Assembly (NCBI GenBank): GCA_902363135.1
Contig: CABIZF010000004.1
Span: 1-64,000, forward strand
Reading direction: 5' to 3'
Length of the DNA: 64,000 bases
Source: Lachnospiraceae bacterium
GTDB lineage: Bacteria; Bacillota; Clostridia; Lachnospirales; Lachnospiraceae
The notes beneath the pieces are model-generated. The model ran no database searches, was not told the origin of the DNA, and saw only the letters and a program-made list of their open reading frames with translations. This document shows positions 56,347 through 64,000 of the stretch, one piece after another (within the stretch, counting starts at the first letter, position 1; each line of letters begins with the position of its first letter). The translations under genes and the position numbers were made by a program.

Positions 56347-56494
56347 GTCAACTACCCACAACCTAAAGGTCATGGGCTTGTAACTGCCCAGTCGTACTAA
56401 CGGCTTACACCTCCGACCTTTAACCCCAATAGATATTGCTACCTAAAGTGGCGTTACATCATAGGGTGGTTGACAGCACCCTTTGCAACAAAGT
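56347..56494 (-). ncRNA. Right end and presumed TnpB guide RNA (omega-RNA)
   Basis: The 148 nt between the tnpB stop and the element end, read on the minus strand, end in the conserved hairpin and TAGTTGAC. In studied elements this part is transcribed with tnpB as its guide scaffold, the guide being the flank beyond 56347. Assigned by position and by analogy. Confidence 0.55.
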
Positions 56495-57634
56495 TTACTC
56501 TGTTACAACTGTATTAGGTACTTGGCTATCAACAAGATAGTTTATTCCCATACGATACAGATTCATAGCTCCAATGCGGTCATCATTCGATTTGTAACCA
56601 CAGTTTTTGCAAGTAAACAAATGTATCTTCTTATTGCGGTTAGATTTTTCAACGTGTCCACAACAAGGGCAGCACTGACTTGTATAGCGGGGGTCTACCT
56701 TAATAATGGAAGACTGATTCTGTTTAGCCTTGTAAATTAGTTTCTGTTCTAAATCATAGAACGACCACGATACAGAAACATAACGGTCTTTGGTTTTGAC
56801 ACGTTCTATAGTATTACGAATGCCTGACAAATCTTCTAATACAAAGAGCGTATGCTTTGGGTTGTTCTCAACGAGTGCCTTTGATACCTGATGGTTAATA
56901 TCCTGCATCCAACGGTTTTCTCGCCCACCAATAGCCTTAATTCTTTGTCTTGAAGATGGAGTCTGACGCATTTGGAGTTCTTTACGAAGTTTGGAATAGT
57001 TAGCACGTTTCTGCTTGATGGCTTTACCACTAACAAATCCAGACTTGTGATTACTGTCATAGGTTGCAACAACGAAGTTAATACCTCTGTCAATACCTAC
57101 AACATTACAGATGTCAGAAATATTACTTTCTTCGACATCATAAGTTACTGGTATGTGAAGATAATATTTACCATGTTTGTTTATAAGCTTAGCCGTGCCA
57201 AACTTATAGATTGTGTGGTCGAAATACTTAGACATACCGTCAGCGAAATATGGCAGTTTAACACGGCCATTAAGCGTATTCACGGAAAAACAGTTTTGTG
57301 TAAGGGAATAATCCCTGTTCCAAACAAGGTCGTACTGTGGCTTTTTGAAAGAAGGTTTTATCCACTCTTTCTGATTTTCGAGAATGGTCTTATATCTTGC
57401 AATGACCGTCTTAAAAACAGACTGAGCCATTTGTGATTTAAGGCCAAATTTTTCTCTCAGAGTAGAATACAAAACCTTATTAAGTGAAAACTGCTTTAAG
57501 TCGTGAGTTTGGAACACATAGTCTGAAACATAATTACAGGCATCACGATAAGCAGACATCGTTTCATCAAGCAAAACTTTATCTGTATCAGTGGCGACTA
57601 TTTGAACTTTTGCTGTTATAGTCATCTGTTCCAT
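56495..57634 (-). CDS. tnpB: RNA-guided endonuclease TnpB
   Basis: A 379-residue TnpB with all expected catalytic parts: RuvC aspartate in VVGIDRGINFVVA near 186, glutamate in LFVLEDLSGIRN near 270, zinc finger CCPCCGHVEKS ... CKNCGY near 323-345, and the last aspartate in SNDDRIGAMN near 347. The N-terminal helix-turn segment TVKAKVQIVA-like TITAKVQIVATDTD is normal. It looks active, in contrast to the adjoining tnpA. Confidence 0.9.
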   Translation of the reverse strand: MEQMTITAKVQIVATDTDKVLLDETMSAYRDACNYVSDYVFQTHDLKQFSLNKVLYSTLREKFGLKSQMAQSVFKTVIARYKTILENQKEWIKPSFKKPQYDLVWNRDYSLTQNCFSVNTLNGRVKLPYFADGMSKYFDHTIYKFGTAKLINKHGKYYLHIPVTYDVEESNISDICNVVGIDRGINFVVATYDSNHKSGFVSGKAIKQKRANYSKLRKELQMRQTPSSRQRIKAIGGRENRWMQDINHQVSKALVENNPKHTLFVLEDLSGIRNTIERVKTKDRYVSVSWSFYDLEQKLIYKAKQNQSSIIKVDPRYTSQCCPCCGHVEKSNRNKKIHLFTCKNCGYKSNDDRIGAMNLYRMGINYLVDSQVPNTVVTE

Positions 57635-57717
57635 AAATGTATTCCCTTCATTGATATTTCACTAAGAATAGCATATAATATTTGTCAGTGAAAGTCAATA
57701 ATTATCAGAAGTAAACT

Positions 57718-58122
57718 ATGGACAATAGATAGAATCATCATAACAGACAAAAATACAGCCTGAAAGCACATATAGTTCTTGTGACTAAATATCGTAAGCA
57801 ACTACTAAAAGGTTCTATTGCTGACGATGTTAAGCAAAAGATTTTTGATATAGCCAATACTCGTGGTTACGAAATAATTGCAATGGAAGCTGACAAAGAC
57901 CATGTGCTTTTCTTAATAGATTACAATACGACTGATAGTGTTTGCGACATTGTTAAGATTGTAAAACAAGAAACAACATATTACCTATGGAAAAAGTATG
58001 GTTCGTTTCTGGCTAAACAGTATTGGAAGAAAAGGATATTTTGGTCAGACGGATACTTTGCTTGCAGTATTGGAGAAGTATCGTCAGCAACTATACAAAA
58101 GTATATTGAGAGTCAGGGTTAA
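57718..58122 (+). pseudogene. tnpA: Decayed Y1 transposase TnpA of the IS605 element
   Basis: From ATG at 57718 the frame reads MDNR, then TAG at 57730, then NHHNRQKYSLKAHIVLVTKYRK, the normal TnpA N-terminus. Further on, the HUH motif, usually DHVHFLI, reads DHVLFLID, so the second metal histidine is leucine. The catalytic tyrosine region SSATIQKYIESQ remains. A stop after four codons plus loss of a metal ligand indicates an inactive transposase. A later GTG at 57781 could begin a truncated product. Confidence 0.8.
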
Positions 58123-58145
58123 TGGCAAACGAAAGGATTTAATTT

Positions 58146-60485
58146 ATGAAGAGCAAATACACCATAGGCGCTATGATCGGAAATGCAATCTCTACACACA
58201 TTCTGGAGGTCATGCAGGGCATCTGTCAGGCAGCAAAAAGCATGAATGCCAATGTCCTCTTTTTCCTCGGAATTCACTGTGGATTTTATTATAAGCTGAA
58301 TGAGCTGGAGGATATCGACAAGGATTTCGATTATCAGTTCAATACCATCTACGACTATCAGGACTTCGCTGACATTGATGCGCTGATTATCGAATACGGA
58401 TCACTCGGGATGTTTCTGAACGAAGCAGAGCAAAAAGACTTTCTCCGGAAATTCGGCGATATCCCAAGAGTCATTTTGGAGGAGCGCTATCAGAGTACAC
58501 GCGCGACTGCGATCATTACAGACAATTACCACGGCATGTACTCCATCGCAGAGCATCTAATCCGGGACCACGGCTACCGGGATATTACCTACCTGGCCGG
58601 TCCAAAGGGGAATACCGATGCCGAAGAGCGTGAAAAAGCGGTTCTGGATGTCATGCGGCAATATGGCATTTCTTTTGGAGAAGACCGGATACTCTACGGG
58701 AATTTTTCTTCGAATGTCCAGAAGCAGGTCAATGAGCTGCTGGATCGATTCCCGCACATGGAAGCAATGATCTGTGCAAACGACAACATGGCAGACACTG
58801 CCTATAAGGAATGCCTCAAACGCGGCCTTACCGTCGGACGCGACATCGCGATCACCGGATATGATGACTGGGAGCTGGCCGGTATCATGGATCCGCCGCT
58901 CACAACGGTACTGCAAAATGCCAATGACATGGGCTATATGGCCGTCATCGGCGCACTGGAGCTGTGCAGAGGACGGCGCTCTTACACAGTCGTCGTCCCT
59001 GCCCGGCTCAAGATCCGTGAATCGTGCGGCTGCTGTAAAAAAAAGATCCTGGCCTCCGAGCCCGGATCTGTCGATAAGACCGACTGGCATGTGCGCTCAG
59101 AAGAAAAAATAAAAGAAATCCTGAAGGAAGTATTTTCCGAAACGACACAGCCGGAGCTGAAATCCCGCTTTGCCCGCTGTCTGCAGGAGCTGCTGCGTGC
59201 AGATTTCCGCATTCCGGAGAGTGAAGAAACGGTAAAGACCGGGCTACAGCGCCTTGTGGATGACCAGAGCTTTGAGGAGGTGTCCAGTCATGTCTTAAGT
59301 CAGCTGCTGGAGCAATACGTCGATGACTGGCTGGAATTTGAGCTGAACGCCTCCGTGATTGATCGTCAGGCCGTCCACAACCTGCTTTTGCGTAAACGCC
59401 AGATCCACGAAAAATCGGTCTGTCATATGGTGCGCAGCGAAAAGGAACGCATGTCTAATTTTCTGCATGAAAGCTGCTTTCTCCCGCTCATCTCACGCGA
59501 TATGCTCTGCTATATCGAGGATGAGACCGAGCTGTATAAGAGTGCCTTAACTAAGCTGGCCTCCTTAAATGCAGCAAACTCCTACCTCTATATTCTGAAG
59601 GAACCCGTCGTACACTATAAAGGCGACCACTGGATCTGCCCGGATACGCTGTATCTCGCTGCCTTCCAGGAAGGACGTAAGGTACACTCCTATCGACCGG
59701 AAGAGCGTCCGCAGGTAAACATCTCTGCTTACAGAGACACCGACACCCCCTTAAGCAGCAGGCATCCATCTGATACCTACAGCGCTGAGGTGCTCTGCCT
59801 CTTCTCCGGTGAAGTGCAGTATGGCATATTGGTCGCGGAGATCGATCCGACCAACACGGTTCTGTTCTATCTCATCAGCCGGGAGATCGGAAATATGCTC
59901 CGGCTGTATCAGCTCTCCAGGGAGCAGATGCTCTTGCGGAAAAAGCAGGAGCAGCTGATTCAGGAAATACAGGAGAAAAATCAGGTGCTGAACTTCATCT
60001 CTGAGTCTGATCCGCTCACCGGCTCTCTGAACCGCAGAGGATTCATGGAAAAGGTCCTCCGAATGAACCGGGAAAGAGAAGGTGACCCGGCACTGCTGTG
60101 CTTTGCAGATCTGGATCATCTGAAGGAAATCAACGATGTATTCGGACATGCCGCCGGCGATTTTGCAATCAAATGGTGCAGTGCGACACTACAAGAGCAG
60201 GTTGGAGCATCCGGCATTGTCGGGCGAATCGGCGGCGATGAATTCTGCGTACTGCTCTTCGGCGATATGCAGGCGGGCCGCACATTTGTTGAACAGATCA
60301 AAGCAAAAAGTGCAGCCTTCAACGCCGCATCAGAAAAAGAGTATTATGTAGAGCTGTCGATTGGCTTTGCGCCGGTCACGCTCGGAAAAGATCTCGTGAT
60401 ATCTGAAAAGCTGGCTGTCGCGGACCTGACACTCTACGAGGAAAAAAAGAAACGCCGGACGTCTATTTGCAAACGTCCGATCTGA
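58146..60485 (+). CDS. Ligand-binding diguanylate cyclase (LacI-type sensor plus GGDEF)
   Basis: A 779-residue cytoplasmic protein. Residues 5-285 form a periplasmic-binding-protein-like domain of the LacI/GalR type (IGAMIGNAISTHILEVMQGI, CANDNMADTAYKECLKRGL, ITGYDDWELAGIMDPPLTTV) but with no DNA-binding helix. A helical and GAF-like middle follows. The C-terminal cyclase domain begins SDPLTGSLNRRGF near 619 and has RIGGDEFCVLLFG near 695, intact. It probably makes c-di-GMP in response to a sugar-like ligand. GAAAGGA precedes the ATG. The IS605 element sits directly upstream and probably separates it from its promoter. Confidence 0.85.
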   Translation: MKSKYTIGAMIGNAISTHILEVMQGICQAAKSMNANVLFFLGIHCGFYYKLNELEDIDKDFDYQFNTIYDYQDFADIDALIIEYGSLGMFLNEAEQKDFLRKFGDIPRVILEERYQSTRATAIITDNYHGMYSIAEHLIRDHGYRDITYLAGPKGNTDAEEREKAVLDVMRQYGISFGEDRILYGNFSSNVQKQVNELLDRFPHMEAMICANDNMADTAYKECLKRGLTVGRDIAITGYDDWELAGIMDPPLTTVLQNANDMGYMAVIGALELCRGRRSYTVVVPARLKIRESCGCCKKKILASEPGSVDKTDWHVRSEEKIKEILKEVFSETTQPELKSRFARCLQELLRADFRIPESEETVKTGLQRLVDDQSFEEVSSHVLSQLLEQYVDDWLEFELNASVIDRQAVHNLLLRKRQIHEKSVCHMVRSEKERMSNFLHESCFLPLISRDMLCYIEDETELYKSALTKLASLNAANSYLYILKEPVVHYKGDHWICPDTLYLAAFQEGRKVHSYRPEERPQVNISAYRDTDTPLSSRHPSDTYSAEVLCLFSGEVQYGILVAEIDPTNTVLFYLISREIGNMLRLYQLSREQMLLRKKQEQLIQEIQEKNQVLNFISESDPLTGSLNRRGFMEKVLRMNREREGDPALLCFADLDHLKEINDVFGHAAGDFAIKWCSATLQEQVGASGIVGRIGGDEFCVLLFGDMQAGRTFVEQIKAKSAAFNAASEKEYYVELSIGFAPVTLGKDLVISEKLAVADLTLYEEKKKRRTSICKRPI

Positions 60486-60491
60486 ACATTG

Positions 60492-60536
60492 ACCAATGGT
60501 TACATTCACGAGATATATCATACTGTAACCATTGGT
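60492..60536. terminator. Inverted repeat between convergent genes
   Basis: ACCAATGGTTACA (60492-60504) and TGTAACCATTGGT (60524-60536) are perfect 13-bp arms between the GGDEF and LysR genes. T runs are weak, so termination is likely but not certain. Confidence 0.6.
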
Positions 60537-60555
60537 TATTGCAGGGGACTTGCAT

Positions 60556-61410
60556 TTACGTTCTCCAGTACTGAAAAAATGCCTCTTCCTGCTTCGAGCG
60601 GATTCCATATTTCCTTCGTGCGATATAAAACCTGGATTTCCAGTTCGACGTCTGTGCCGGTATGGCTGTTATATTGTGAAGCTGTATCATATCCATATAA
60701 GGCAGCACGGAAATTCCAAATCCATTTTCCACGAGCCCTATCACCACTTCCATTTCTTCCGCTGAGCACACCGGCCTGACTTTGATTCCCTCTTCTGCAA
60801 AAATCTGCTCCTGCAATCCTCGAAAACCGCTGGTTTTGGAAAACATAATCTGCGGATATTCCGCTGCTTCTTTTAATGTAATACTCTCTCTCGCCTCTAA
60901 CGGATGCCCCTTTGGCACCGCCACCGCGATGTAAGACTCCCGAATCGGATAATATTCCAGCCCATCCGCTTTCAAAAGATCCGAACAGAAACCAATATCA
61001 TAACTGCCGTCCAGAAGCCCTTCTTCGATCTCCGGCGTCAGCCGATTATAAATAATGAACGGAAAGGTCGCACCAAACTGCTTCAGCATCTGTGGGATCA
61101 TCCTCGGCGCCAGCGGATACACCGTGCCGATCCGAACCGTCTTCTCCTCTGCCCGAAATCCCGCTGCCCGTTCCTCCATCCGCAGATACGCATCCAATAT
61201 CTCCTCTACCTCTTTCATCAGCTCTTTTCCATACTGGCTTAAACTCACATTCCGCCCTTCTTTCTGAAAAAGCGGAACGCCATACTCCTCTTCTAAGGTT
61301 TTGATCGCATGGCTGAGTCCCGGCTGAGAAATATTCAGCGCTTTCGCCGCCTGCCCATAGTGCTGCGTTTTTGCCAGCTCAGCGAAGTATTTTAAATATT
61401 CGATATTCAT
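60556..61410 (-). CDS. LysR-family transcriptional regulator
   Basis: A 284-residue regulator: winged helix at residues 1-60 (NIEYLKYFAELAKTQHYGQA and ALNISQPGLSHAIKTLEEEY) and a two-lobed effector domain (about 88-284) with IGTVYPLAPRMIP near 92 and ENGFGISVLPYM near 235. The start at 61410 is set by family alignment. It is divergent from the membrane protein at 61721 and probably controls it. Confidence 0.9.
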   Translation of the reverse strand: MNIEYLKYFAELAKTQHYGQAAKALNISQPGLSHAIKTLEEEYGVPLFQKEGRNVSLSQYGKELMKEVEEILDAYLRMEERAAGFRAEEKTVRIGTVYPLAPRMIPQMLKQFGATFPFIIYNRLTPEIEEGLLDGSYDIGFCSDLLKADGLEYYPIRESYIAVAVPKGHPLEARESITLKEAAEYPQIMFSKTSGFRGLQEQIFAEEGIKVRPVCSAEEMEVVIGLVENGFGISVLPYMDMIQLHNITAIPAQTSNWKSRFYIARRKYGIRSKQEEAFFQYWRT

Positions 61411-61720
61411 TTCTCTCTCCTGATGTCTGCTTATTTTCGTAAGAAACGGCTTCATCTATGCTTACTGCTGCGGGACCATTGTCAGATCTGCCGGCCGATT
61501 CTCAATTACCCGCCCGTAGCAGGAGCTTCATTATTTACAATTACTCCTCGCAATGGAAGCAGGAGACTTACTTGATCCGGTTAGTATTATACCATGATTC
61601 ATTCAGTTTCTAAATGGATTTATTCAAAATAATCATTTGTTTTTATTGATTATCTTCCATATAATAAACGCAGCTTGCAGAAATGAACGTATTGTATTTC
61701 ACGAAAGAAGGATACTGTCT
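61411..61720. promoter_or_regulatory. Divergent control region between lysR and the membrane protein gene
   Basis: On the plus strand TTGTTT (61637-61642), 17-bp spacer, TATAAT (61660-61665) drive the membrane protein. ATAATCA-N11-TGATTAT (61629-61653) overlaps the -35 box and fits the LysR-type T-N11-A dyad. A weaker TATAAT for lysR is at 61586-61591 (minus). 61540-61582 carries a degraded copy of the CAATTG...CTTGATTCGG repeat family. Confidence 0.55.
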
Positions 61721-62410
61721 ATGAATACGAAAAAATTTCATCTTTCAGGAGAAGTGGCTCTCCTGATCGTATTGCTGATCAATTCACTTGGCGTTGATCT
61801 GATGTCCAAAAGCGGATTTGGGATTTCGACCATTTCTTCGGTACCGCTGATCTTCAGCACCGCCTTCCCGGTATTCAGCTTCGGCACATGGAACTATATG
61901 TTCCAGACCATGCTCGTCCTCACACTGATGGTTCTGAAGCGCTCCTTCTGTCCCGGCTACCTGTTCTCCTTCGTAGTCGGAATCGGATTCGGAAAAATGA
62001 TCGACGTACACAACGCCTGGCTTTTGGCACTGCCAGACACCCTGCCACTGAATATCATCTATTTTTCCTCTGGCTTTCTTCTGATGTGCTTCGGTATCTG
62101 CCTTGCCAACAATTGCATGCTGCCGATCATTCCAACAGATATTTTTCCGCGCGATCTGTCAGCAATTTTAAAAAAGAATTATAAAACCATCAAGACTTCT
62201 TTTGATCTCTGCTGTCTGACCACGACCGTCATCCTGTCACTTACGATCCTGCATCGCTTTTATGGCATTGGAATCGGCACCATCTTCTGTGCCTTCCTGA
62301 CCGGAAAAACAGTCTCTGTCATTCAGCGCTTCATCGGCAGTCATGTAGAATTCTACCGTCTGACCGTGAAAGAACATCTCATACCTCAAAAAAGCGTGCG
62401 CCATGCATAA
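61721..62410 (+). CDS. YczE/YitT-like integral membrane protein
   Basis: A 229-residue protein with about five helices: GEVALLIVLLINSLGVDLM, then SKSGFGISTISSVPLIFS near 28, FSFVVGIGFGKMIDV near 83 and a C-terminal helix pair. Such proteins are common in Firmicutes and have no proven function. GAAAGAAGGA lies before the ATG. The divergent LysR regulator suggests it transports or senses an inducible compound. Confidence 0.7.
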   Translation: MNTKKFHLSGEVALLIVLLINSLGVDLMSKSGFGISTISSVPLIFSTAFPVFSFGTWNYMFQTMLVLTLMVLKRSFCPGYLFSFVVGIGFGKMIDVHNAWLLALPDTLPLNIIYFSSGFLLMCFGICLANNCMLPIIPTDIFPRDLSAILKKNYKTIKTSFDLCCLTTTVILSLTILHRFYGIGIGTIFCAFLTGKTVSVIQRFIGSHVEFYRLTVKEHLIPQKSVRHA

Positions 62411-62651
62411 AACAAGTCATGAACGCAGTCGCTTTGCTACGATCAGTGATAATTGATGACATGAGCACTCCAATAAGGTTCATAAAAACTCGAGGAGAGC
62501 GAATAACGTAACGCTCAGCGACTTGATAAAAGATCAGAGTAAACTTTTTCAGGCGGCTTGTTCAAAAAAAATAATTTTATGGTACAATTAGGAAAATGGT
62601 GTTTAATTTTATAAAGCCGACAAATCAGTATTGTAAAGGAGTAAAGTTGAA
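62411..62651. other. Intergenic with repeat fragment
   Basis: ATGAACGCAGTCGCTTTGC near 62419 is a piece of the family at 38545-38562. A small hairpin, GAGCG-aataacgtaa-CGCTC, lies near 62498. TACAAT near 62583 may be the -10 box of the acetyltransferase gene. No gene is seen. Confidence 0.4.
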
Positions 62652-63122
62652 ATGAAGATTCGCAAGGCAGAGAAAAAGGACATCCCAAGAATTCTTGTAC
62701 TGTTGGGACATGTATTACAGATCCATGCAGAGATCCGTCCGGATATTTTTATACCAGGTACCACCAAATATACCCTTTGCGAATTGACAGAGTTATTGCA
62801 GCAGGAAAATAATCCGATCTACGTTGCCGTAGATGAGGACGATCTGTGCATGGGCTATGCCTTCTGCCAACTCAAGGAGCAGCCCTTTTCCACCAACATG
62901 GTGCCCTTTAAATCATTGTTCATTGATGATCTTTGCGTTGACAAGCAGGCACGAGGACAGCATATTGGGGAAAGTCTGTTTGAATATTTGAAGCAACAGG
63001 CAAAAGAACTGGGCTGCTATGAAGTAACCCTGAACGTCTGGGCAGGAAATACCTCGGCAGAGCACTTCTATGAGAAGATGGGAATGAAAACAAAGGAACG
63101 GCAAATGGAATATATCCTGTGA
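62652..63122 (+). CDS. GNAT-family N-acetyltransferase
   Basis: A 156-residue acetyltransferase. SLFIDDLCVDKQARGQHIGESLFEYL-type motif A spans residues 94-118 with the acetyl-CoA loop QARGQHIG, and motif B has EVTLNVWAGNTSAEHFYEKMG near 125. Its acceptor cannot be predicted. AAAGGAG precedes the ATG. AT-rich surroundings. Confidence 0.85.
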   Translation: MKIRKAEKKDIPRILVLLGHVLQIHAEIRPDIFIPGTTKYTLCELTELLQQENNPIYVAVDEDDLCMGYAFCQLKEQPFSTNMVPFKSLFIDDLCVDKQARGQHIGESLFEYLKQQAKELGCYEVTLNVWAGNTSAEHFYEKMGMKTKERQMEYIL

Positions 63123-63172
63123 TTTTTTCGATTGTCAATTTCTTTTGGCAAATGACTATATTTCATTTTTAA

Positions 63173-63310
63173 TCAGTGCAATTTTTTCCAATTTCTCGGA
63201 TTCAGTGTATCGCGGAATTTTAATTTCTTATTATATTTTTTCTCGTAATCCTTTTTGTTTAATCTGTATACACAATACCACAGAAGTAGCACGATTATTA
63301 GCCCTGACAT
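63173..63310 (-). CDS. 45-residue membrane peptide next to the CRISPR array
   Basis: The frame SGLIIVLLLWYCVYRLNKKD then YEKKYNKKLKFRDTLNP and NWKKLH gives one N-terminal membrane helix and a strongly basic tail. AAAAGGGG stands nine bases before the ATG at 63310, a good ribosome site. It is not recognised and may be a small membrane protein of the host or an accessory of a mobile region. Confidence 0.5.
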   Translation of the reverse strand: MSGLIIVLLLWYCVYRLNKKDYEKKYNKKLKFRDTLNPRNWKKLH

Positions 63311-63376
63311 AGTATTTACCCCTTTTCAACTCACAACTTCTTAATAAAAATCACGCTGCTGCAAACCTTATTGCAG

Positions 63377-64000
63377 AATTTCTACTCACACGTCCCTTAC
63401 GGGACGTGACATCTTCCGATTTAATAGAGACATTGTGGAATGTAATTTCTACTCACACGTCCCTCGCGGGACGTGACGTCGGATGATTTGAATATAGAAA
63501 CAAAGAGTAATCCATTTCAATTCCAGACCTTCCGAGAAGGTCGACAACATGCCGCTCATATCCGTCACCTGACTGGTATCCTTTCAATTCACGACCTCCC
63601 GAGGAGGTCGACCTGTTGATTGATTTTTTGCAGGAGCATGATTATTCTTTCAATTCACGACCTCCCGAGGAGGTCGACATTTTTTCCGGAAGGTGTTTTC
63701 AGGCCACCATCCTTTCAATTCACGACCTCCCGAGGAGGTCGACAGACTGCTGCTATGGCAGACTTACTGGATTAAAAGGCTTTCAATTCACGACCTCCCG
63801 AGGAGGTCGACTTTCTCATCCGCGCGTGTATGTAGTACGCACAATTCTTTCAATTCACGACCTCCCGAGGAGGTCGACCGATCATCAGCGCTCTCGGGCA
63901 GTTTGTTGTCACCTTTCAATTCACGACCTCCCGAGGAGGTCGACACCGTCGTGGGTGCACTGCCATCGCGTACCGCCACTTTCAATTCACGACCTCCCGA
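63377..64000 (-). CRISPR. CRISPR array, type I-C-like repeats, distal end (continues past the window)
   Basis: Ten repeats and nine spacers of 33-36 bp are visible. Seven repeats (63581-63612, 63647-63678, 63712-63743, 63780-63811, 63847-63878, 63913-63944 and 63979 onward) are identical 32-mers; on the minus strand they run GTCGACCTCC-TC-GGGAGGTC-GTGAATTGAAAG. The GTC start and TTGAAAG end are typical of subtype I-C, so the array is transcribed leftward and its leader and cas genes should lie to the right. Repeat 63514-63545 is diverged, and the two outermost, 63377-63410 and 63444-63477, are 34-mers of a different sequence, as expected only in part for trailer-end decay. Confidence 0.95.

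Larger units (their letters stand above)
56347..58125. mobile_element. IS200/IS605-family insertion sequence
   Basis: Divergent tnpB (minus) and tnpA (plus), as in IS605. The right end at 56347 (GTCAAC, the complement of GTTGAC) carries the terminal hairpin CCCATGACC-ttta-GGTTGTGGG on the minus strand and the guide-RNA region up to tnpB. The left end lies shortly after tnpA near 58125; the exact base cannot be fixed. No target duplication is expected in this family. Confidence 0.75.

Noticed and set aside
63377..63477. AATTTCTACT at the start of the two outer repeats, suggesting a Cas12a-type array
   Set aside because: The GTAGAT part of Cas12a repeats is missing, the strand and end (GAGTAGAAATT on the minus strand) fit an I-C-like layout, and spacing continues into I-C-type repeats.
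63788..63985. An open frame of 65 codons across the CRISPR array
   Set aside because: It translates the repeats themselves (SSGGRELK recurring) and has no ribosome site.

Overview
The window looks like a chromosomal segment of a spore-forming, anaerobic Gram-positive gut bacterium, most likely a Lachnospiraceae member (Clostridia). Support: a small acid-soluble spore protein, Lachnospiraceae-style gene orders (a YtrA-type GntR regulator, clpC, a small unknown gene, radA), acidic T/E/A-rich linkers in secreted proteins, VanZ and VanY proteins, strong Shine-Dalgarno sites and short Rho-independent terminators. Most genes have moderate GC; a few AT-rich stretches (the flavin oxidoreductase near 4 kb, the btu region near 51-54 kb, the IS near 57 kb) stand out. 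No tRNA or rRNA gene was seen.

Layout. 0-8.6 kb: right end of an IS200/IS605 element, a nucleoside phosphorylase, a large HD-GYP/GGDEF c-di-GMP protein, an AT-rich flavin oxidoreductase behind a palindromic operator, a broken AAA-ATPase/nuclease pseudogene abutting a PfkB sugar kinase, and a siroheme/4Fe-4S reductase. 8.9-12.3 kb: a two-component system and a secreted protein. 12.5-22 kb: a frameshifted NhaC antiporter, holA, a MurE-like ligase, a VanY carboxypeptidase and a response regulator/kinase/membrane protein operon that probably controls it. 22-28 kb: a spore protein, radA, clpC, a GntR regulator and a repeat-bearing membrane protein. 28-31.7 kb: purEMND. 31.7-39.5 kb: an M29 aminopeptidase, small membrane proteins, VanZ, pyrE, tcdA, pyrD, pyrK, pyrF. 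39.5-41.7 kb: two polysaccharide enzymes. 42.3-44.5 kb: a YitT protein and enolase. 45-48.3 kb: a polar amino-acid ABC transporter with a dimethylargininase-like enzyme. 48.6-54 kb: cobT, a CsoR-type repressor, and a btuFCD corrinoid importer under a cobalamin riboswitch. 54-58 kb: a MATE pump, an overlapping HTH regulator and an IS605 element with intact tnpB but decayed tnpA. 58-63 kb: a ligand-binding GGDEF protein, a LysR regulator divergent from a membrane protein, a GNAT enzyme and a 45-residue membrane peptide. 63.4-64 kb: one end of a CRISPR array with I-C-like repeats.

Links between genes. Corrinoid import (btuFCD) and lower-ligand activation (cobT) lie close together. The ABC transporter and dimethylargininase form one apparent operon that could import and hydrolyse arginine-type compounds. 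Three 7-bp direct repeats at 11 and 22 bp spacing upstream of vanY suggest that the adjacent response regulator acts on cell-wall genes.

The least explained structure is intergenic. Several families of palindromic repeats are scattered between genes, twice supplying the stop codon of the preceding gene. A tandem pair near 42 kb keeps one hairpin through compensatory changes. A 165-nt multibranched fold lies between csoR and cobT, and its 3' arm is duplicated. The CRISPR array carries two different repeat sequences in one register. All functional assignments are by reading motifs; no database search was possible.
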